Source: Shewanella frigidimarina (GTDB lineage: Bacteria; Pseudomonadota; Gammaproteobacteria; Enterobacterales; Shewanellaceae). Taken from it: a stretch of DNA of 64,000 nucleotides. The stretch lies in contig NZ_RKKE01000005.1 in the NCBI RefSeq assembly GCF_003797125.1, forward strand, positions 124,001 through 188,000, written 5' to 3'. Both the position numbers and the translations under genes were made by a program. Shown here piece after piece: positions 37,024 through 47,831 of the stretch. The notes beneath the pieces were generated by a model. It saw only the letters and a program-made list of their open reading frames with translations. It was not told the origin of the DNA and made no database searches. Each line of letters begins with the position of its first letter. Positions within the stretch are counted from its first letter, which is position 1.

Positions 37024-37482
37024 ATGGCTCTGTCACGTAAAAGTTGGAACTATATTATTATTGGTGCCAGTGTATTTATGATTGCGGTATTGTCTTTTAT
37101 CAATGATAAAACCGCCGATGTCCCAGATGATACAGTGCCTTTATTTGATCCGCAGCTGCCGTTGAAACAATTACAACTTGATGGTATTTGGCTAAGTCAA
37201 CAAGACGGACAGTGGCAGTGTCATTCGCAGGTGCTCAATTGTCAGCAATGGGTTTTATCGTGGCAAAATATTAGTGTATCACCATTAAAAAATCAGCCTG
37301 AACATAGCCTTAATGAGCAAACACTGTCTATTGCCATCGATAATATGCAAACGACACAATTATGGCGCTATTTCCCAAATGAAGGTTTGTTGCAATCGTC
37401 CAGTCAAAATTGGTATCTAGTACCGCCGAGTTTACGAGCTGGGTTACAACCTATATTAGCCATACCTCCTCAATCAAAATAA
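37024..37482 (+). CDS. Small membrane-anchored protein of unknown function
   Basis: 152 residues with one N-terminal membrane segment (about 9-25: NYIIIGASVFMIAVLSF), the rest polar and probably periplasmic. There are two cysteines (WQCHSQVLNCQQW), which could form a disulfide. A ribosome site (AAGGTG) precedes ATG 37024. I do not recognise it. It is nine bases from mutM and may be cotranscribed. Confidence 0.65.
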   Translation: MALSRKSWNYIIIGASVFMIAVLSFINDKTADVPDDTVPLFDPQLPLKQLQLDGIWLSQQDGQWQCHSQVLNCQQWVLSWQNISVSPLKNQPEHSLNEQTLSIAIDNMQTTQLWRYFPNEGLLQSSSQNWYLVPPSLRAGLQPILAIPPQSK

Positions 37483-37491
37483 TGAGTCATT

Positions 37492-38307
37492 ATGCCCGAA
37501 TTACCAGAAGTTGAAGTGACCCGTCTAGGGATCAGTCCATATCTTATTGAGCAAACGGTAAGTGAATTGATTGTGCGCAATGCCTCACTTCGTTGGCCTG
37601 TACCGGCTATAGCTCAAAACATTGTTGGTCAGCGTATTACCAATGTCCGCAGACGAGCTAAATACTTACTCATTGATACCGATGCAGGGATGACAATCGT
37701 GCATTTAGGCATGTCAGGCAGCTTACGTATTTTACCGCGCAATACCCCAATCGAAAAACATGACCATATTGATTTAGTACTCGAAAATGGGCGCATGTTA
37801 CGTTTTAACGATCCACGTCGCTTTGGAGCTTGGTTATGGTATGAGTTACCAGAAGAAGCCCATTCACTACTATCAAAGCTTGGCCCAGAGCCACTAAGCC
37901 CTCATTTTACGCCATTGCAATTGCAAGCAGCACTTGCGGGCAAGAAAAAGGCGATTAAGCTGTGCTTAATGGATAATCACATCGTGGTTGGAGCCGGTAA
38001 TATTTACGCCAACGAAGCTTTATTTGCTGCCGGGATCCATCCTGAAGCCGCGGCGGGAAGCATTGATTTAGAACGGTTAACGATTCTAGTCAGCGAGGTT
38101 AAGCAAATTTTGGCTCACGCCATTGAACAAGGTGGGACAACATTAAAAGATTTTACTAATGCCGATGGTAAGCCAGGATATTTTGCGCAAAAACTGCATG
38201 TTTATGGTCGTGGTGGCGAAACCTGTACAGCCTGTGGCAATTTATTAAGTGAGATAAAACTTGGCCAACGTACCACGGTTTTCTGTGGTTTATGCCAACA
38301 ACGTTAG
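37492..38307 (+). CDS. mutM: Formamidopyrimidine-DNA glycosylase MutM (Fpg)
   Basis: 271 residues. The N-terminus [10 protein letters not shown] gives the catalytic proline 2 and glutamate 3. The helix-two-turn-helix has [13 protein letters not shown], and the C-terminal zinc finger is CTACGN...CGLCQ. It removes 8-oxoguanine and ring-opened purines. All key residues are present and length is normal. Confidence 0.97.
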   Translation: MPELPEVEVTRLGISPYLIEQTVSELIVRNASLRWPVPAIAQNIVGQRITNVRRRAKYLLIDTDAGMTIVHLGMSGSLRILPRNTPIEKHDHIDLVLENGRMLRFNDPRRFGAWLWYELPEEAHSLLSKLGPEPLSPHFTPLQLQAALAGKKKAIKLCLMDNHIVVGAGNIYANEALFAAGIHPEAAAGSIDLERLTILVSEVKQILAHAIEQGGTTLKDFTNADGKPGYFAQKLHVYGRGGETCTACGNLLSEIKLGQRTTVFCGLCQQR

Positions 38308-38336
38308 TCGGATAAATAACGCCTAAATTTACACAT

Positions 38337-38360
38337 AAAAAAGGGAGCCATTTGGCTCCC
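38337..38360 (-). terminator. Terminator between mutM and the Wzi-like gene
   Basis: GGGAGCCA with complement TGGCTCCC, and a run of Ts on the minus strand. It ends the Wzi-like gene; mutM converges on it. Confidence 0.85.
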
Positions 38361-38401
38361 TCATAACATCAACCTCAACTCGGGTTAATCAACCATAGCG
38401 C

Positions 38402-39901
38402 TTAAAACTTATATTCGTAAGTCGAAAACACAGTGCCTTGAGTGTCATCATCTTGTACTTCGAACTCTGAATTAGCCACACTGCCACCTAAGGTCAACAT
38501 GCCATTAAACATCGGCAAACGATACGACAATTCCAGCATCATGATATCTTCTTTTAATGGCTGTGGAGCCCATACACCACCGCGATTAGCACCGTCTTTA
38601 TTCAGTTGAGCATAACGGAGTATTGAAGTAAAACCATGACTATTATCGAACTGCCCAATTAAGCCTAATGCATAAACATTCGCATCACTGTCATAGGTAC
38701 TGCCAAAAGCACGACCATAGTAACGCGAGCCACTTTGGTAAGTAGAATGCTCATAAAAACAGTTAAACTGGTTTTTGTCTTCACCGCAATACACCATAGT
38801 ATCTGTGTACTCGATAAATAATTTGTACTGTTGTTTGGAAATATTAAAGCGTGTGTCTGCACCAACCATTTTACCGCAATCAACGATTTGCCATGGATCA
38901 CCTTTTGAATCTTCGCAGGTGCGTTCTAAGTACAAACCAACAGGCACATCAAACCAGGTATCTGCATAACGGACATCAAAGCCCGCCATCTGGTTACCAT
39001 AGTTTGAACAACCAAATTCATCGACATTATCTGCTCGACAATCACGCTGACCAGTAATGGATTTAACCGCGGTATTGAAGCTACATTCTTGGCCTTCACC
39101 GCAAAACTGTGTAGTCCAAGACAAACCAATTTCTAACTGCCTAAATGGCTTAATTGCCCCACGAAGATTCCATAATAGGGTATGTGGAGCATAACGATCT
39201 TCTTCGGTCACACTCACGCCACCAGTTAAACTCCAATCGCCTATCCATGACAGCCAAGGCGTTTCAAATGCTTGTGAATTATTACGACTAATCATTAAGG
39301 ATGGCATTGGACGAGCATTATTTGATTTATGCAATGATGAGTCAAATCCCGGTCCCCACCATTGGCCTACGCTGCCGGCAGTGACAATCCAATTGCCTAA
39401 CACCACAGCAATATAAGAATCATCTAAACGGATTTCTTCGTCGTCCGCAGGGTTATAATTTGCCGATGCAGAAATCTTATAAGAAAATCGCTCTCCAGTG
39501 TATTCATGTGAGCCTTGTAACTGGCCCTTTTCACGATAATCAGAGCCAAAATGCTGAAAACGCGCCTCATCAGATGCAGCCACTACTTTTATACTGGTGT
39601 TTCCACGATTCCCAACAGCATTTTGGTAGTAAAAATTAACTCGTGCAAATGCATCCACTAAATCAGGCGTTAACAAAGCAGGTTCCGCTTGAGCCAAATC
39701 AGCTCCAATACCAGACCACATCAATGGAAATGTATTAATAGGCCCACTAATCACTCCGGCATCTGCTAAGGCTTGAATATCCGCACGCAAATAGATATCA
39801 GAGGTATCGACCCATGGTGCAGCTTGAGCACTGCTGTAGAGCATCATCGCGCTTAATCCAAGTGCAGCAGCAACCTTAGTTGACTTAAATCCTTTTATCA
39901 T
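38402..39901 (-). CDS. Wzi-like outer-membrane protein (capsule assembly family)
   Basis: 499 residues with a signal peptide (cleavage near AQA-APWV). The start of the mature protein, WVDTSDIYLRADIQALADAGVI, is typical of the Wzi/CapA-like family, and the rest is beta barrel ending in YKF. Wzi anchors capsular polysaccharide at the cell surface. No capsule export genes are in the window, so a role in surface glycan retention is inferred from family. Four bases from coaD, on the same strand. Confidence 0.8.
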   Translation of the reverse strand: MIKGFKSTKVAAALGLSAMMLYSSAQAAPWVDTSDIYLRADIQALADAGVISGPINTFPLMWSGIGADLAQAEPALLTPDLVDAFARVNFYYQNAVGNRGNTSIKVVAASDEARFQHFGSDYREKGQLQGSHEYTGERFSYKISASANYNPADDEEIRLDDSYIAVVLGNWIVTAGSVGQWWGPGFDSSLHKSNNARPMPSLMISRNNSQAFETPWLSWIGDWSLTGGVSVTEEDRYAPHTLLWNLRGAIKPFRQLEIGLSWTTQFCGEGQECSFNTAVKSITGQRDCRADNVDEFGCSNYGNQMAGFDVRYADTWFDVPVGLYLERTCEDSKGDPWQIVDCGKMVGADTRFNISKQQYKLFIEYTDTMVYCGEDKNQFNCFYEHSTYQSGSRYYGRAFGSTYDSDANVYALGLIGQFDNSHGFTSILRYAQLNKDGANRGGVWAPQPLKEDIMMLELSYRLPMFNGMLTLGGSVANSEFEVQDDDTQGTVFSTYEYKF

Positions 39902-39905
39902 GAAA

Positions 39906-40424
<519 letters not shown>

Positions 40425-40517
40425 TTACATCATTTGTAGCCGCTAGTTTAGCGACTTTTATCACCAGAATGTACATCATTTGGTTTAGCTATGGGTTAAT
40501 GTCACATGGCGACATAA

Positions 40518-41270
40518 CTATTTTTGTATTTTGGGAAGTGATGGTAGATGTTGTTTATGTTTTAACAACTCCAGCTCGTATTTCACTTTTTGCCAAATAC
40601 GCAGTAAATGATGACGCTTAGCGTTATTACGTCTACCCAGTCGACTAATATCACTGTCTAAATCGGTCGCAATCACAGGAAAAGGTCTCACGACAAAACA
40701 ACGCAATTGTTTTTCATACCAATACTGAATATCAATATCAACTGGACGAGCAATAGGGTATGCCGTAGCCAATAATTTTTGTGCCCCAGCAAGCGATACA
40801 CATTGGCCGCGAGTAGATGACGGTAGTTTTAAACAGGTCGACAAACTAAAACGATCATCAAGATCTATCGATTTTACAACGCCCTTTCGTTTACGCCCAT
40901 GACACAGTTTAATATAGTCCCAATCAGTAGAAAGGTTTTCAATGTGCTCTATAACCGTCATTAACGCAGGATCTAACACAGAGTCATCCTCAAGAATTAA
41001 TGCGTAATCTAACTGCTGTTCAATAATCATTTGCCAACATTGAACATGGCTGAGATAACAGCCAATTTCACCCAGATTGAGCTTTTTGTCGTATTTTTGA
41101 AGGTTTGCTTGAGGATCATACACTTTAGCAATATCGGTATCGTGCAAATCCTTACCGTATACGGCGGAAATACGTTGGTATTCGATACCTAATTGTTTTA
41201 GCTGCTCATCCATGAACGTAAATCGTTCAGTACTGCTATCTAAATTAATGAGAAAAACTTTACATTTCAT
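40518..41270 (-). CDS. Glycosyltransferase family 25 (LPS-type)
   Basis: 250 residues. The N-terminus VFLINLDSSTERFTFMDEQL, GEIGCYLSHVQCWQMII and ALILEDDSVL are the family-25 marks. GT25 enzymes add galactose or related sugars to LPS outer core. A second member lies at 44767. The sugar and acceptor cannot be read. It is divergent from the following core genes. Confidence 0.9.
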   Translation of the reverse strand: MKCKVFLINLDSSTERFTFMDEQLKQLGIEYQRISAVYGKDLHDTDIAKVYDPQANLQKYDKKLNLGEIGCYLSHVQCWQMIIEQQLDYALILEDDSVLDPALMTVIEHIENLSTDWDYIKLCHGRKRKGVVKSIDLDDRFSLSTCLKLPSSTRGQCVSLAGAQKLLATAYPIARPVDIDIQYWYEKQLRCFVVRPFPVIATDLDSDISRLGRRNNAKRHHLLRIWQKVKYELELLKHKQHLPSLPKIQK

Positions 41271-41775
41271 ATATTACTAACCCAAACACCCAATTTAATC
41301 ATGTTCAACTACTGATATTTAACCCTAGAATATTCAGTAATGGCGACATCTGCTGAATAAAATGGTTGATGCTACCGTTAGGTTACTTTTGCGAGTGACA
41401 TTTGATTTAATCCATTGAATAAATTTAAAACAGCCCTTTTAATAAAATCATGGCTATTTTGCGTCCTTTCACTCACATGCATTTCACCATTTTTACAGTG
41501 AGAGGTTTGGGAGTATATCACTAATATTCTGGCTTGAGCTTGTTGTCAAAAAATTCATCACAATGGCCAGATTAGTTAACAATAGCAACCGATATTTGTT
41601 AACCCTTGATACAATTCCGCATGCAAACGATGAACAAACGGTCTTGAGTTGATATACTCTGTGACAGCTCTTGCGCCAATCATCATGGTCGTTGAGAAAA
41701 TCGTTAAAAGTCACAATACAATGAGCCCCATCATCCGATGGAATTAAGTTAATATTTTATCTTTCAGACAGTCAT
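41271..41775. other. 505-bp gap between divergent glycosyltransferase genes
   Basis: I find no convincing gene, RNA or JUMPstart/ops element. It should hold the promoters of both flanking genes. Confidence 0.6.
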
Positions 41776-42777
41776 ATGAAAAAAATCTTAGTCATCAAAC
41801 ACGATAAAATTGGCGATTTTGTGCTGACATGGCCTGCATTCTATCTGCTAAAAAAAGCCATGCCAGATGCAATTATTGACGTATTTGTTGCCAAGGTAAT
41901 TACACCTTTTGCTGAAGCATGTCCCTACATCGATAATGCCATTGCAGATTCTGGTGATGATGCCGCCATCGCAGAGTATATTACTAAACAAGATTACGAT
42001 GCGGTGATTGTGGCTCATTCTGAAATGAGAATGTATAAGATCTTAAAAAATATCGACATTCCATATAAGCTGGCGCCAAAACATAATTGGTATCAATATC
42101 TTTACAAGCACCGTGCAAGCACTGATTATAAGAAAGGCGAAGGTTGCTGGCGTGGCAGTTGTATGTTGATTGAACATTTTTTATCGCACCATGGTTACCC
42201 TATCCCTAGTTTACCGAAGCAATACTGGGATATGAGTGAGTACAAGCCTAAGTGGCAACAATATTATGGCCAACAAGCAGATGAAAAACTGATTTTTATT
42301 CATCCCGGTACTGGAGGTTCTTCTGGCAGTGTGGCAGAAGTGGATCTGGCCAAGATGATTAGTCATATCAATCGTCTTACAAAGAGCGATTGTCATTTTG
42401 TATTAACTTATAATGGTGACGAGCTGGTTTTAGCCCAAAATATTCAAGCGTTACTAGCAGACCAACCTATTCGTGTTTCGTTAGCCAAACCATTAGCCAG
42501 TTTGCGCGATTTTGCAGAGTCGTTAGTGGCAGCAGACATGTTTATTGCTGGTTCAACAGGCCCATTGCACATTGCTGGATTACACAATGTTCCGACGGTA
42601 GGTTTTTATGCGGGTAGACGCTCAGCACCGCATATAAGATGGCAAACGTTAACAGAATCGAGCAAGCGACTCACTTTTACGCCACCGATAGGCAAGAAAA
42701 CGGGCCGTAATATGTCTTTAATCGATTTTGATCAAGTGTCCCAAGAAATTGCAGACTTTTTAAATAAGCCATTTTAA
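41776..42777 (+). CDS. Glycosyltransferase family 9 (heptosyltransferase-like)
   Basis: 333 residues. VIKHDKIGDFVLTWPAFYLLKKAMP is the family-9 N-terminus; IHPGTGGSSGS and AGSTGPLHIAGLHNVPTVGFY are the donor-site motifs. These enzymes transfer heptose, or related sugars, to inner core LPS. It starts the run of plus-strand core genes and is 52 bases from hldD. Which heptose it adds is not clear. Confidence 0.88.
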   Translation: MKKILVIKHDKIGDFVLTWPAFYLLKKAMPDAIIDVFVAKVITPFAEACPYIDNAIADSGDDAAIAEYITKQDYDAVIVAHSEMRMYKILKNIDIPYKLAPKHNWYQYLYKHRASTDYKKGEGCWRGSCMLIEHFLSHHGYPIPSLPKQYWDMSEYKPKWQQYYGQQADEKLIFIHPGTGGSSGSVAEVDLAKMISHINRLTKSDCHFVLTYNGDELVLAQNIQALLADQPIRVSLAKPLASLRDFAESLVAADMFIAGSTGPLHIAGLHNVPTVGFYAGRRSAPHIRWQTLTESSKRLTFTPPIGKKTGRNMSLIDFDQVSQEIADFLNKPF

Positions 42778-42829
42778 GCGCAATGGATTCAGCCAGCTCA
42801 TCTAGAGCACAAATATTGGAAGTATTATT

Positions 42830-43783
42830 ATGATAGTGGTTACAGGCGCAGCAGGGTTTATTGGTAGTAATTTAGTTAAACAACTTAATGCCATGGGCCG
42901 AAATGACATTATCGCCGTTGACGATTTAACCGACGGCACCCAGATGTTCAATTTAGCCGATCGTGAAATTGCTGATTATCTTGATAAAGATGATTTCATC
43001 AAGCAAATCAAAGCGGGCGATTTTGATAACAAACTTGAAGTCATTTTCCATCAAGGCGCTTGCTCATCGACCACCGAGTGGGATGGCAAGTTTATGATGG
43101 CCAATAACTACGAGTATTCAAAAACATTATTGCATTACAGCCAAGCTAATAACTGCCAATTTATTTATGCTTCTTCTGCATCTGTCTATGGTGGCAGCGA
43201 AAAGTTTATTGAGCAACGTGAACTTGAAAAGCCACTCAATGTCTACGCTTACTCTAAGTTCTTATTTGATCAATATGTAAGACAGCAAAAACTCACTGGT
43301 CAAGTGGCTGGATTACGTTATTTCAACGTTTATGGTCCGCGTGAACAACACAAAGGTGGCATGGCCAGTGTGGCGTTCCACTTTAACAATCAAATTAACG
43401 CTAATGGCGTGTGTCGTTTGTTTGAAGGTGTTGATGGTTATGAAAATGGTCAGCAACTTCGTGACTTTGTGTTTGTCGAAGATGTGGTTAACGTCAATTT
43501 ATGGCTATGGCAGAATCCATCTGTATCAGGCATATATAACTGCGGGACGGGCCAAGCACAAAGCTTTAATGATGTTGCCAATGCTGTGATTGCTTATCAT
43601 GGTAAAGGGCACATTGAATACATTCCTTTCCCAGACAAATTGAAAGGCGCTTATCAAAGTTATACTCAAGCAGATTTAACTCAATTGCGAGCTGCAGGTT
43701 ACCAAGCTGAGTTTAAAACAGTTGAGCAAGCCGTACCTGAATATTTAGATTGGCTTAAAACCCAACATTTCATTGGTCAATAA
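42830..43783 (+). CDS. hldD: ADP-L-glycero-D-manno-heptose 6-epimerase HldD
   Basis: 317 residues, short-chain dehydrogenase fold: NADP site [21 protein letters not shown] (Y-x3-K) and [10 protein letters not shown]. It makes the heptose donor used by the neighbouring heptosyltransferase-like proteins, which supports their LPS role. Confidence 0.96.
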   Translation: MIVVTGAAGFIGSNLVKQLNAMGRNDIIAVDDLTDGTQMFNLADREIADYLDKDDFIKQIKAGDFDNKLEVIFHQGACSSTTEWDGKFMMANNYEYSKTLLHYSQANNCQFIYASSASVYGGSEKFIEQRELEKPLNVYAYSKFLFDQYVRQQKLTGQVAGLRYFNVYGPREQHKGGMASVAFHFNNQINANGVCRLFEGVDGYENGQQLRDFVFVEDVVNVNLWLWQNPSVSGIYNCGTGQAQSFNDVANAVIAYHGKGHIEYIPFPDKLKGAYQSYTQADLTQLRAAGYQAEFKTVEQAVPEYLDWLKTQHFIGQ

Positions 43784-43816
43784 TAACAAACAATTGTCAG
43801 CTCAATTTTACTTTAC

Positions 43817-44674
43817 ATGGATACAATGATGAAAAAAGCTATTTTCACTCTTGCGATTGGTGATGAAAATCCGATGTACCGCGCGGCACTGCTCAGCTTT
43901 GAGCAATATGCAAAAAAAGTCGGCGCGGATCTCATTGTATCTAAAGAGTTTCATTATCCGATTAGCATTAAAGACCCTCAACATACTGCCAGCCCGGCAT
44001 GGACAGAAAAACTGTACATTAAAGAGCTCCTTAAACAATATGACCGGGTGTTATATGTCGATGCTGACATTATCATTCAACCAGATGCGGAGAATATCTT
44101 TGAAGTTTATGATGATGTAAACACGGTTTATTTATTTAATGAGGGCGAGCATTTAGAACGTCAAAATGTGATTGATAAAATAACCTCAATTATGGGGCCG
44201 CTCGATAATTGGCCGGTCGTCAACAATCGTTCAGTTTACTACAACCTTGGTTGCATGCTTATTTCAAAGCAAAGCCGATTGTTTGACATCGCTAAACTTG
44301 AAGACCTGCAACTGCTGTGCAACCACATCAAGTATTACGAGCAAACATATGTAAACTACTTGCTGCACAGAGACGGCTTAGCGCATCAGAGTATTTCGCC
44401 TAAGTTTAATCGCATGGATTTTATGGGCCCAGAAAACTATCGCGATGCCAGTTTTATTCACTACGCGGGGCGAGGCTACAGTAATTCGTCACTTAAGCGT
44501 GAAGTGAGATTTGTAAATGACTTTTGCGAACTGTTCAAAGGTCATATTGATGACCAGGTATTAGCTGATATAAAACAAAGTGGCTGGGATCTGTTTATCA
44601 ACAAAGTTCAGCAACGCTACAAACTGCCTAAGCCTATAATCAATGCGATAGCCAAGCGCTTCGTGACAATTTAA
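43817..44674 (+). CDS. Glycosyltransferase family 8-like
   Basis: 285 residues. The metal-binding DxD is in VLYVDADIII, and NLGCMLISKQ and HYAGRGYSN fit the GT8 fold (glycogenin/LgtC type). Two further ATG codons follow closely, and the start is uncertain by a few residues. It is likely to add a hexose to the LPS core. Confidence 0.82.
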   Translation: MDTMMKKAIFTLAIGDENPMYRAALLSFEQYAKKVGADLIVSKEFHYPISIKDPQHTASPAWTEKLYIKELLKQYDRVLYVDADIIIQPDAENIFEVYDDVNTVYLFNEGEHLERQNVIDKITSIMGPLDNWPVVNNRSVYYNLGCMLISKQSRLFDIAKLEDLQLLCNHIKYYEQTYVNYLLHRDGLAHQSISPKFNRMDFMGPENYRDASFIHYAGRGYSNSSLKREVRFVNDFCELFKGHIDDQVLADIKQSGWDLFINKVQQRYKLPKPIINAIAKRFVTI

Positions 44675-44766
44675 CCAAAAGGTTATTTACCTTATACCTA
44701 GCTAAATAGCCATTGTGATTTAACGTATTTAGCAGCAAAGTATTTAGTGAAAAGGCTTAATTATTC

Positions 44767-45549
44767 ATGTTGAAATACAAAGTATTTGTTATTAATTTGG
44801 CCCGTTCGCAAGAGAGGCTAACACAAATTGCAGCACAACTCGCTGAGGTCAATATTCAATTCGAACGCATAGATGCCGTTGAAGGAAAGCTGCTATCAGC
44901 AGATGAGATCGAAGCGGTGTCACCTGCACGTATAGCCAAACAGCATTATTATCGCGATCTCAGTAAAGGTGAAATCGGCTGCAGCTTAAGCCATAAAAGA
45001 GCTTGGCAAAAAATTATCGATGATGATTTAGACTTAGCTTTTGTGTTTGAAGATGATATTCATCTTGAAGCTAACTTTGCAGCCACCATTAACATGATCC
45101 TCAATCTACCCACCATGGATTGGGACTTTATCAAGTTATATCCACTGACTCGAAAAAGTCGCAAAAATATTCAGTCGTCAATGCAATATGGTGAGTTTGA
45201 ATTTGTAACTTATAAAAAGTTTCCACTAGGGGCAATGGCTCAAGCCATTAGTCGTCGTGGTGCAGAGTCGCTGATTAGCCATATGCCTTATATTGTCCAG
45301 CCAGTTGATGGTCATTTAAAGTCTTGGTGGACTCTCGGAATAAGACCTTTTGGTTTGCTACCTTATTGTATTTCAGTCGACATAGAAGGCCCGTCAGACA
45401 TTAATCCAGACGGTAACTTAGAAAGAGCACCTCAACGTCGCGTCACTAAGTTAATGTTAAACTGGAGTCGAGCTTTGATGCGATTTATTGCAACGCCTCA
45501 GCTGGAAAAACAATTTCGTCAATTCACTCAAGCGTTAAAAAAGGATTAA
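44767..45549 (+). CDS. Glycosyltransferase family 25, second copy
   Basis: 260 residues. VFVINLARSQERLTQIAAQL, GEIGCSLSHKRAWQKII and AFVFEDDIHLE repeat the marks of the enzyme at 40518, but the two diverge elsewhere, so they probably use different acceptors. It is one base from the next gene. Confidence 0.9.
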   Translation: MLKYKVFVINLARSQERLTQIAAQLAEVNIQFERIDAVEGKLLSADEIEAVSPARIAKQHYYRDLSKGEIGCSLSHKRAWQKIIDDDLDLAFVFEDDIHLEANFAATINMILNLPTMDWDFIKLYPLTRKSRKNIQSSMQYGEFEFVTYKKFPLGAMAQAISRRGAESLISHMPYIVQPVDGHLKSWWTLGIRPFGLLPYCISVDIEGPSDINPDGNLERAPQRRVTKLMLNWSRALMRFIATPQLEKQFRQFTQALKKD

Positions 45550-45550
45550 T

Positions 45551-46690
45551 GTGTCTTCATTAATAAGCCACACACAATTACAGAGTGCGCAGCGTATTTT
45601 GTATATGACACACTTAGCCATTGGTGATTTTGTTTACCAAAGTGTTTGGTTAAAAGCACTTAAAGCTAAATATCCGCATTTGGTTATTGATGTGTGGTTT
45701 GACGATTGCCGCAGTCGTCCGCAATCGTGGGCAACTGGTCGCAATAAAGTGCTCAACGAATGGATAGACGCTTTAGGTATTATCGACAATACTTATCCAA
45801 TTGTGGGCAACCTTGCTCAAAGACAAGGCTATATTAAACAGGCTCAAGCGCTCAACTATGATTTAATCGTATTTATAGGTAAGAATCGCAGTGAGCAATT
45901 TGCAAAAATAGCCCGAAAAATATCAACATCAGCCTTTGTGGTGGCCTCGAAAAGTAAACCATTGAGTAACCCGCTTGCAAAATGGCTATATTTCAAAAAC
46001 ATAGATGCACACTTCAGTTACGATGACATAGCCAAACGCAGTAAACATATTACCGATTTATACTCACTATGTTTTGAGCGTGCATTGGATCTTACTTGTG
46101 ATGATTTAGTCGATGGGAAAAAGCAATTAGTCTTTAATGTTGATGACGTTTATCAGCAACAAGCCCGCATACTTATCGAAAAATCAACTCAAAACGATAA
46201 CAATAAGCTCATTGTTTTTGTCAATCATTTATCCACAGCCGATAAGCGTGATTACCCTTTTGCTCAACTTAAACAAGTCATTCTAGGACTAGAAAAAAAA
46301 TACCAAAACTTGGTGTACATTTTCAACTGTCCGCCAGATAAATTGAATGAAGTAACCACCCAAGTTGCTGAAGATAGTGACTTAAACCGTTTGGCTGTGA
46401 CCACCTTTACTGCCAAGCAAAATTTCTTTCAATTACCAGCCTTAATTGCTGAAAGCGATATTGTTATAAGTGCCGAAACGGCAACGGCTCACCTTGCAGT
46501 ATGCATGGGTAAACCACAAGTGACCATAATGTCGAATGATTTAACTCTTTGGCAACCACAAGGTGACAGCATTATTTTAACCGGTAGTGGCCAAGCTAAA
46601 TCGATTACGCCACTACAGATTGTGGATGCTTTTACGAAGCAGCTTCAGCAGCATTTCAGTGGCACGCCCAAACTAGCTGAACGAGCATAA
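45551..46690 (+). CDS. Glycosyltransferase family 9, second copy
   Basis: Starts with GTG 45551 behind AAGGA. 379 residues; the start ILYMTHLAIGDFVYQSVWLKAL and the later ISAETATAHLAVCMGKPQVTIM match family 9 heptosyltransferases. A somewhat divergent member. Ends just before a bidirectional terminator. Confidence 0.78.
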   Translation: MSSLISHTQLQSAQRILYMTHLAIGDFVYQSVWLKALKAKYPHLVIDVWFDDCRSRPQSWATGRNKVLNEWIDALGIIDNTYPIVGNLAQRQGYIKQAQALNYDLIVFIGKNRSEQFAKIARKISTSAFVVASKSKPLSNPLAKWLYFKNIDAHFSYDDIAKRSKHITDLYSLCFERALDLTCDDLVDGKKQLVFNVDDVYQQQARILIEKSTQNDNNKLIVFVNHLSTADKRDYPFAQLKQVILGLEKKYQNLVYIFNCPPDKLNEVTTQVAEDSDLNRLAVTTFTAKQNFFQLPALIAESDIVISAETATAHLAVCMGKPQVTIMSNDLTLWQPQGDSIILTGSGQAKSITPLQIVDAFTKQLQQHFSGTPKLAERA

Positions 46691-46702
46691 TTGAGAATCA
46701 AT

Positions 46703-46727
46703 AAAAAAGGCCAAATTGGCCTTTTTT
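46703..46727. terminator. Bidirectional terminator
   Basis: AAAAAAGGCCAA, one base, then TTGGCCTTTTTT: a perfect palindrome with T-runs both ways, between convergent glycosyltransferase genes. Confidence 0.9.
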
Positions 46728-46757
46728 ATTGCTGTTGTGAACTGTGAAGAATACGAG

Positions 46758-47753
46758 TTATGACGTCAATTCGGTAACTGGCAGTAAATCTAACAAACTC
46801 TGGGTTGAATAAGGTGCAACCTTATTTAAATACTCACCGTTGAGCACCTTTTCATACATACCTTGATACTGCTGCGCCATCACATCGGCGTTAAACACAT
46901 CCCTTGCCACTTGATGGCACACTTTACGGTCAAAACGATCAAGGTGCTTCAGCGCATCAACCATTTCATTATAATCTGTCGTCAGTAACCCCATTTCAGG
47001 TTGGGTGATAATCTCAGGTAATGATCCAAATGGTGTACCAATAACAGGAGTACCTAAAAAGAGGCTTTCGGTAATCGCTAAGCCAAAAGGCTCATGCCAT
47101 CTTACCGGAAATAAAAGTGCCTTTGACTGCCTGATTATATTGAATTTATCATCACCACCCACCATGCCTTTAAAATCGATATTCATATCAAAATTAAGGT
47201 AGCCTTTTTTACCAAGCTCAAATCGTTTGCCGCCCAGTACAGCTAATTTATAACCCGCTTTTTTAGCAATTTGAGCGGCGCCATTAAGGTTTTTATGACG
47301 CACCGTCGCTTTACCCAAAAAGTGTACATAATGGTTATTTGATTCAAAATTAGGCTGACCATACTCAGACCAGTCAAGGCCATTATAAACATAGCAGTCG
47401 CTGTGATGATTATTGGCATGACGCTGGGAAATAAAAATAGTGTTGCTGTCATATTGTTTAGCTTCATCTGCATTGGCGTGTTCGGTACACACAAAAGGCT
47501 TATCTAATTCACCAGTAAAAGCACAATGAAAATGTACCACATCAGGCCAATCGGTAATCTGTTGATTAAATGACTTTATTTTATCGTAAAACAGCGTTCC
47601 TTCAGGCCTGACATCATGAGGGCGCATTAAGAATTTTACTTCGTGTCCTTGCTGCTTTTGTGCAGAGGCCAATGACCATACTACGCGCTCAGTACCGCCA
47701 AACTTAAACGCCGGAAACGGTCCTCGGCAAAGTAGTACATGTAAGATTTTCAT
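46758..47753 (-). CDS. Glycosyltransferase family 4
   Basis: 331 residues. The N-terminal FGGTERVVWSLASAQ, the nucleotide-sugar site FPVRWHEPFGLAITESLFLGTPVIGTPFGSLPEII and LLFPVRW fit a GT4 family transferase. Donor and acceptor unknown. Its position among core-LPS genes suggests lipopolysaccharide or related glycan. Confidence 0.88.
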   Translation of the reverse strand: MKILHVLLCRGPFPAFKFGGTERVVWSLASAQKQQGHEVKFLMRPHDVRPEGTLFYDKIKSFNQQITDWPDVVHFHCAFTGELDKPFVCTEHANADEAKQYDSNTIFISQRHANNHHSDCYVYNGLDWSEYGQPNFESNNHYVHFLGKATVRHKNLNGAAQIAKKAGYKLAVLGGKRFELGKKGYLNFDMNIDFKGMVGGDDKFNIIRQSKALLFPVRWHEPFGLAITESLFLGTPVIGTPFGSLPEIITQPEMGLLTTDYNEMVDALKHLDRFDRKVCHQVARDVFNADVMAQQYQGMYEKVLNGEYLNKVAPYSTQSLLDLLPVTELTS

Positions 47754-47831
47754 TTAGCCTTTCCATATTGAATCTGTGGCGGAACAAAATAAACGGCGAT
47801 ATTTCACCGTCAAGCAACCCACTGAGAGTAT

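Noticed and set aside
41493..41714. 73-codon minus-strand ORF in the 41271-41775 gap
   Set aside because: No ribosome site, mixed unstructured composition and no family resemblance; more likely chance.
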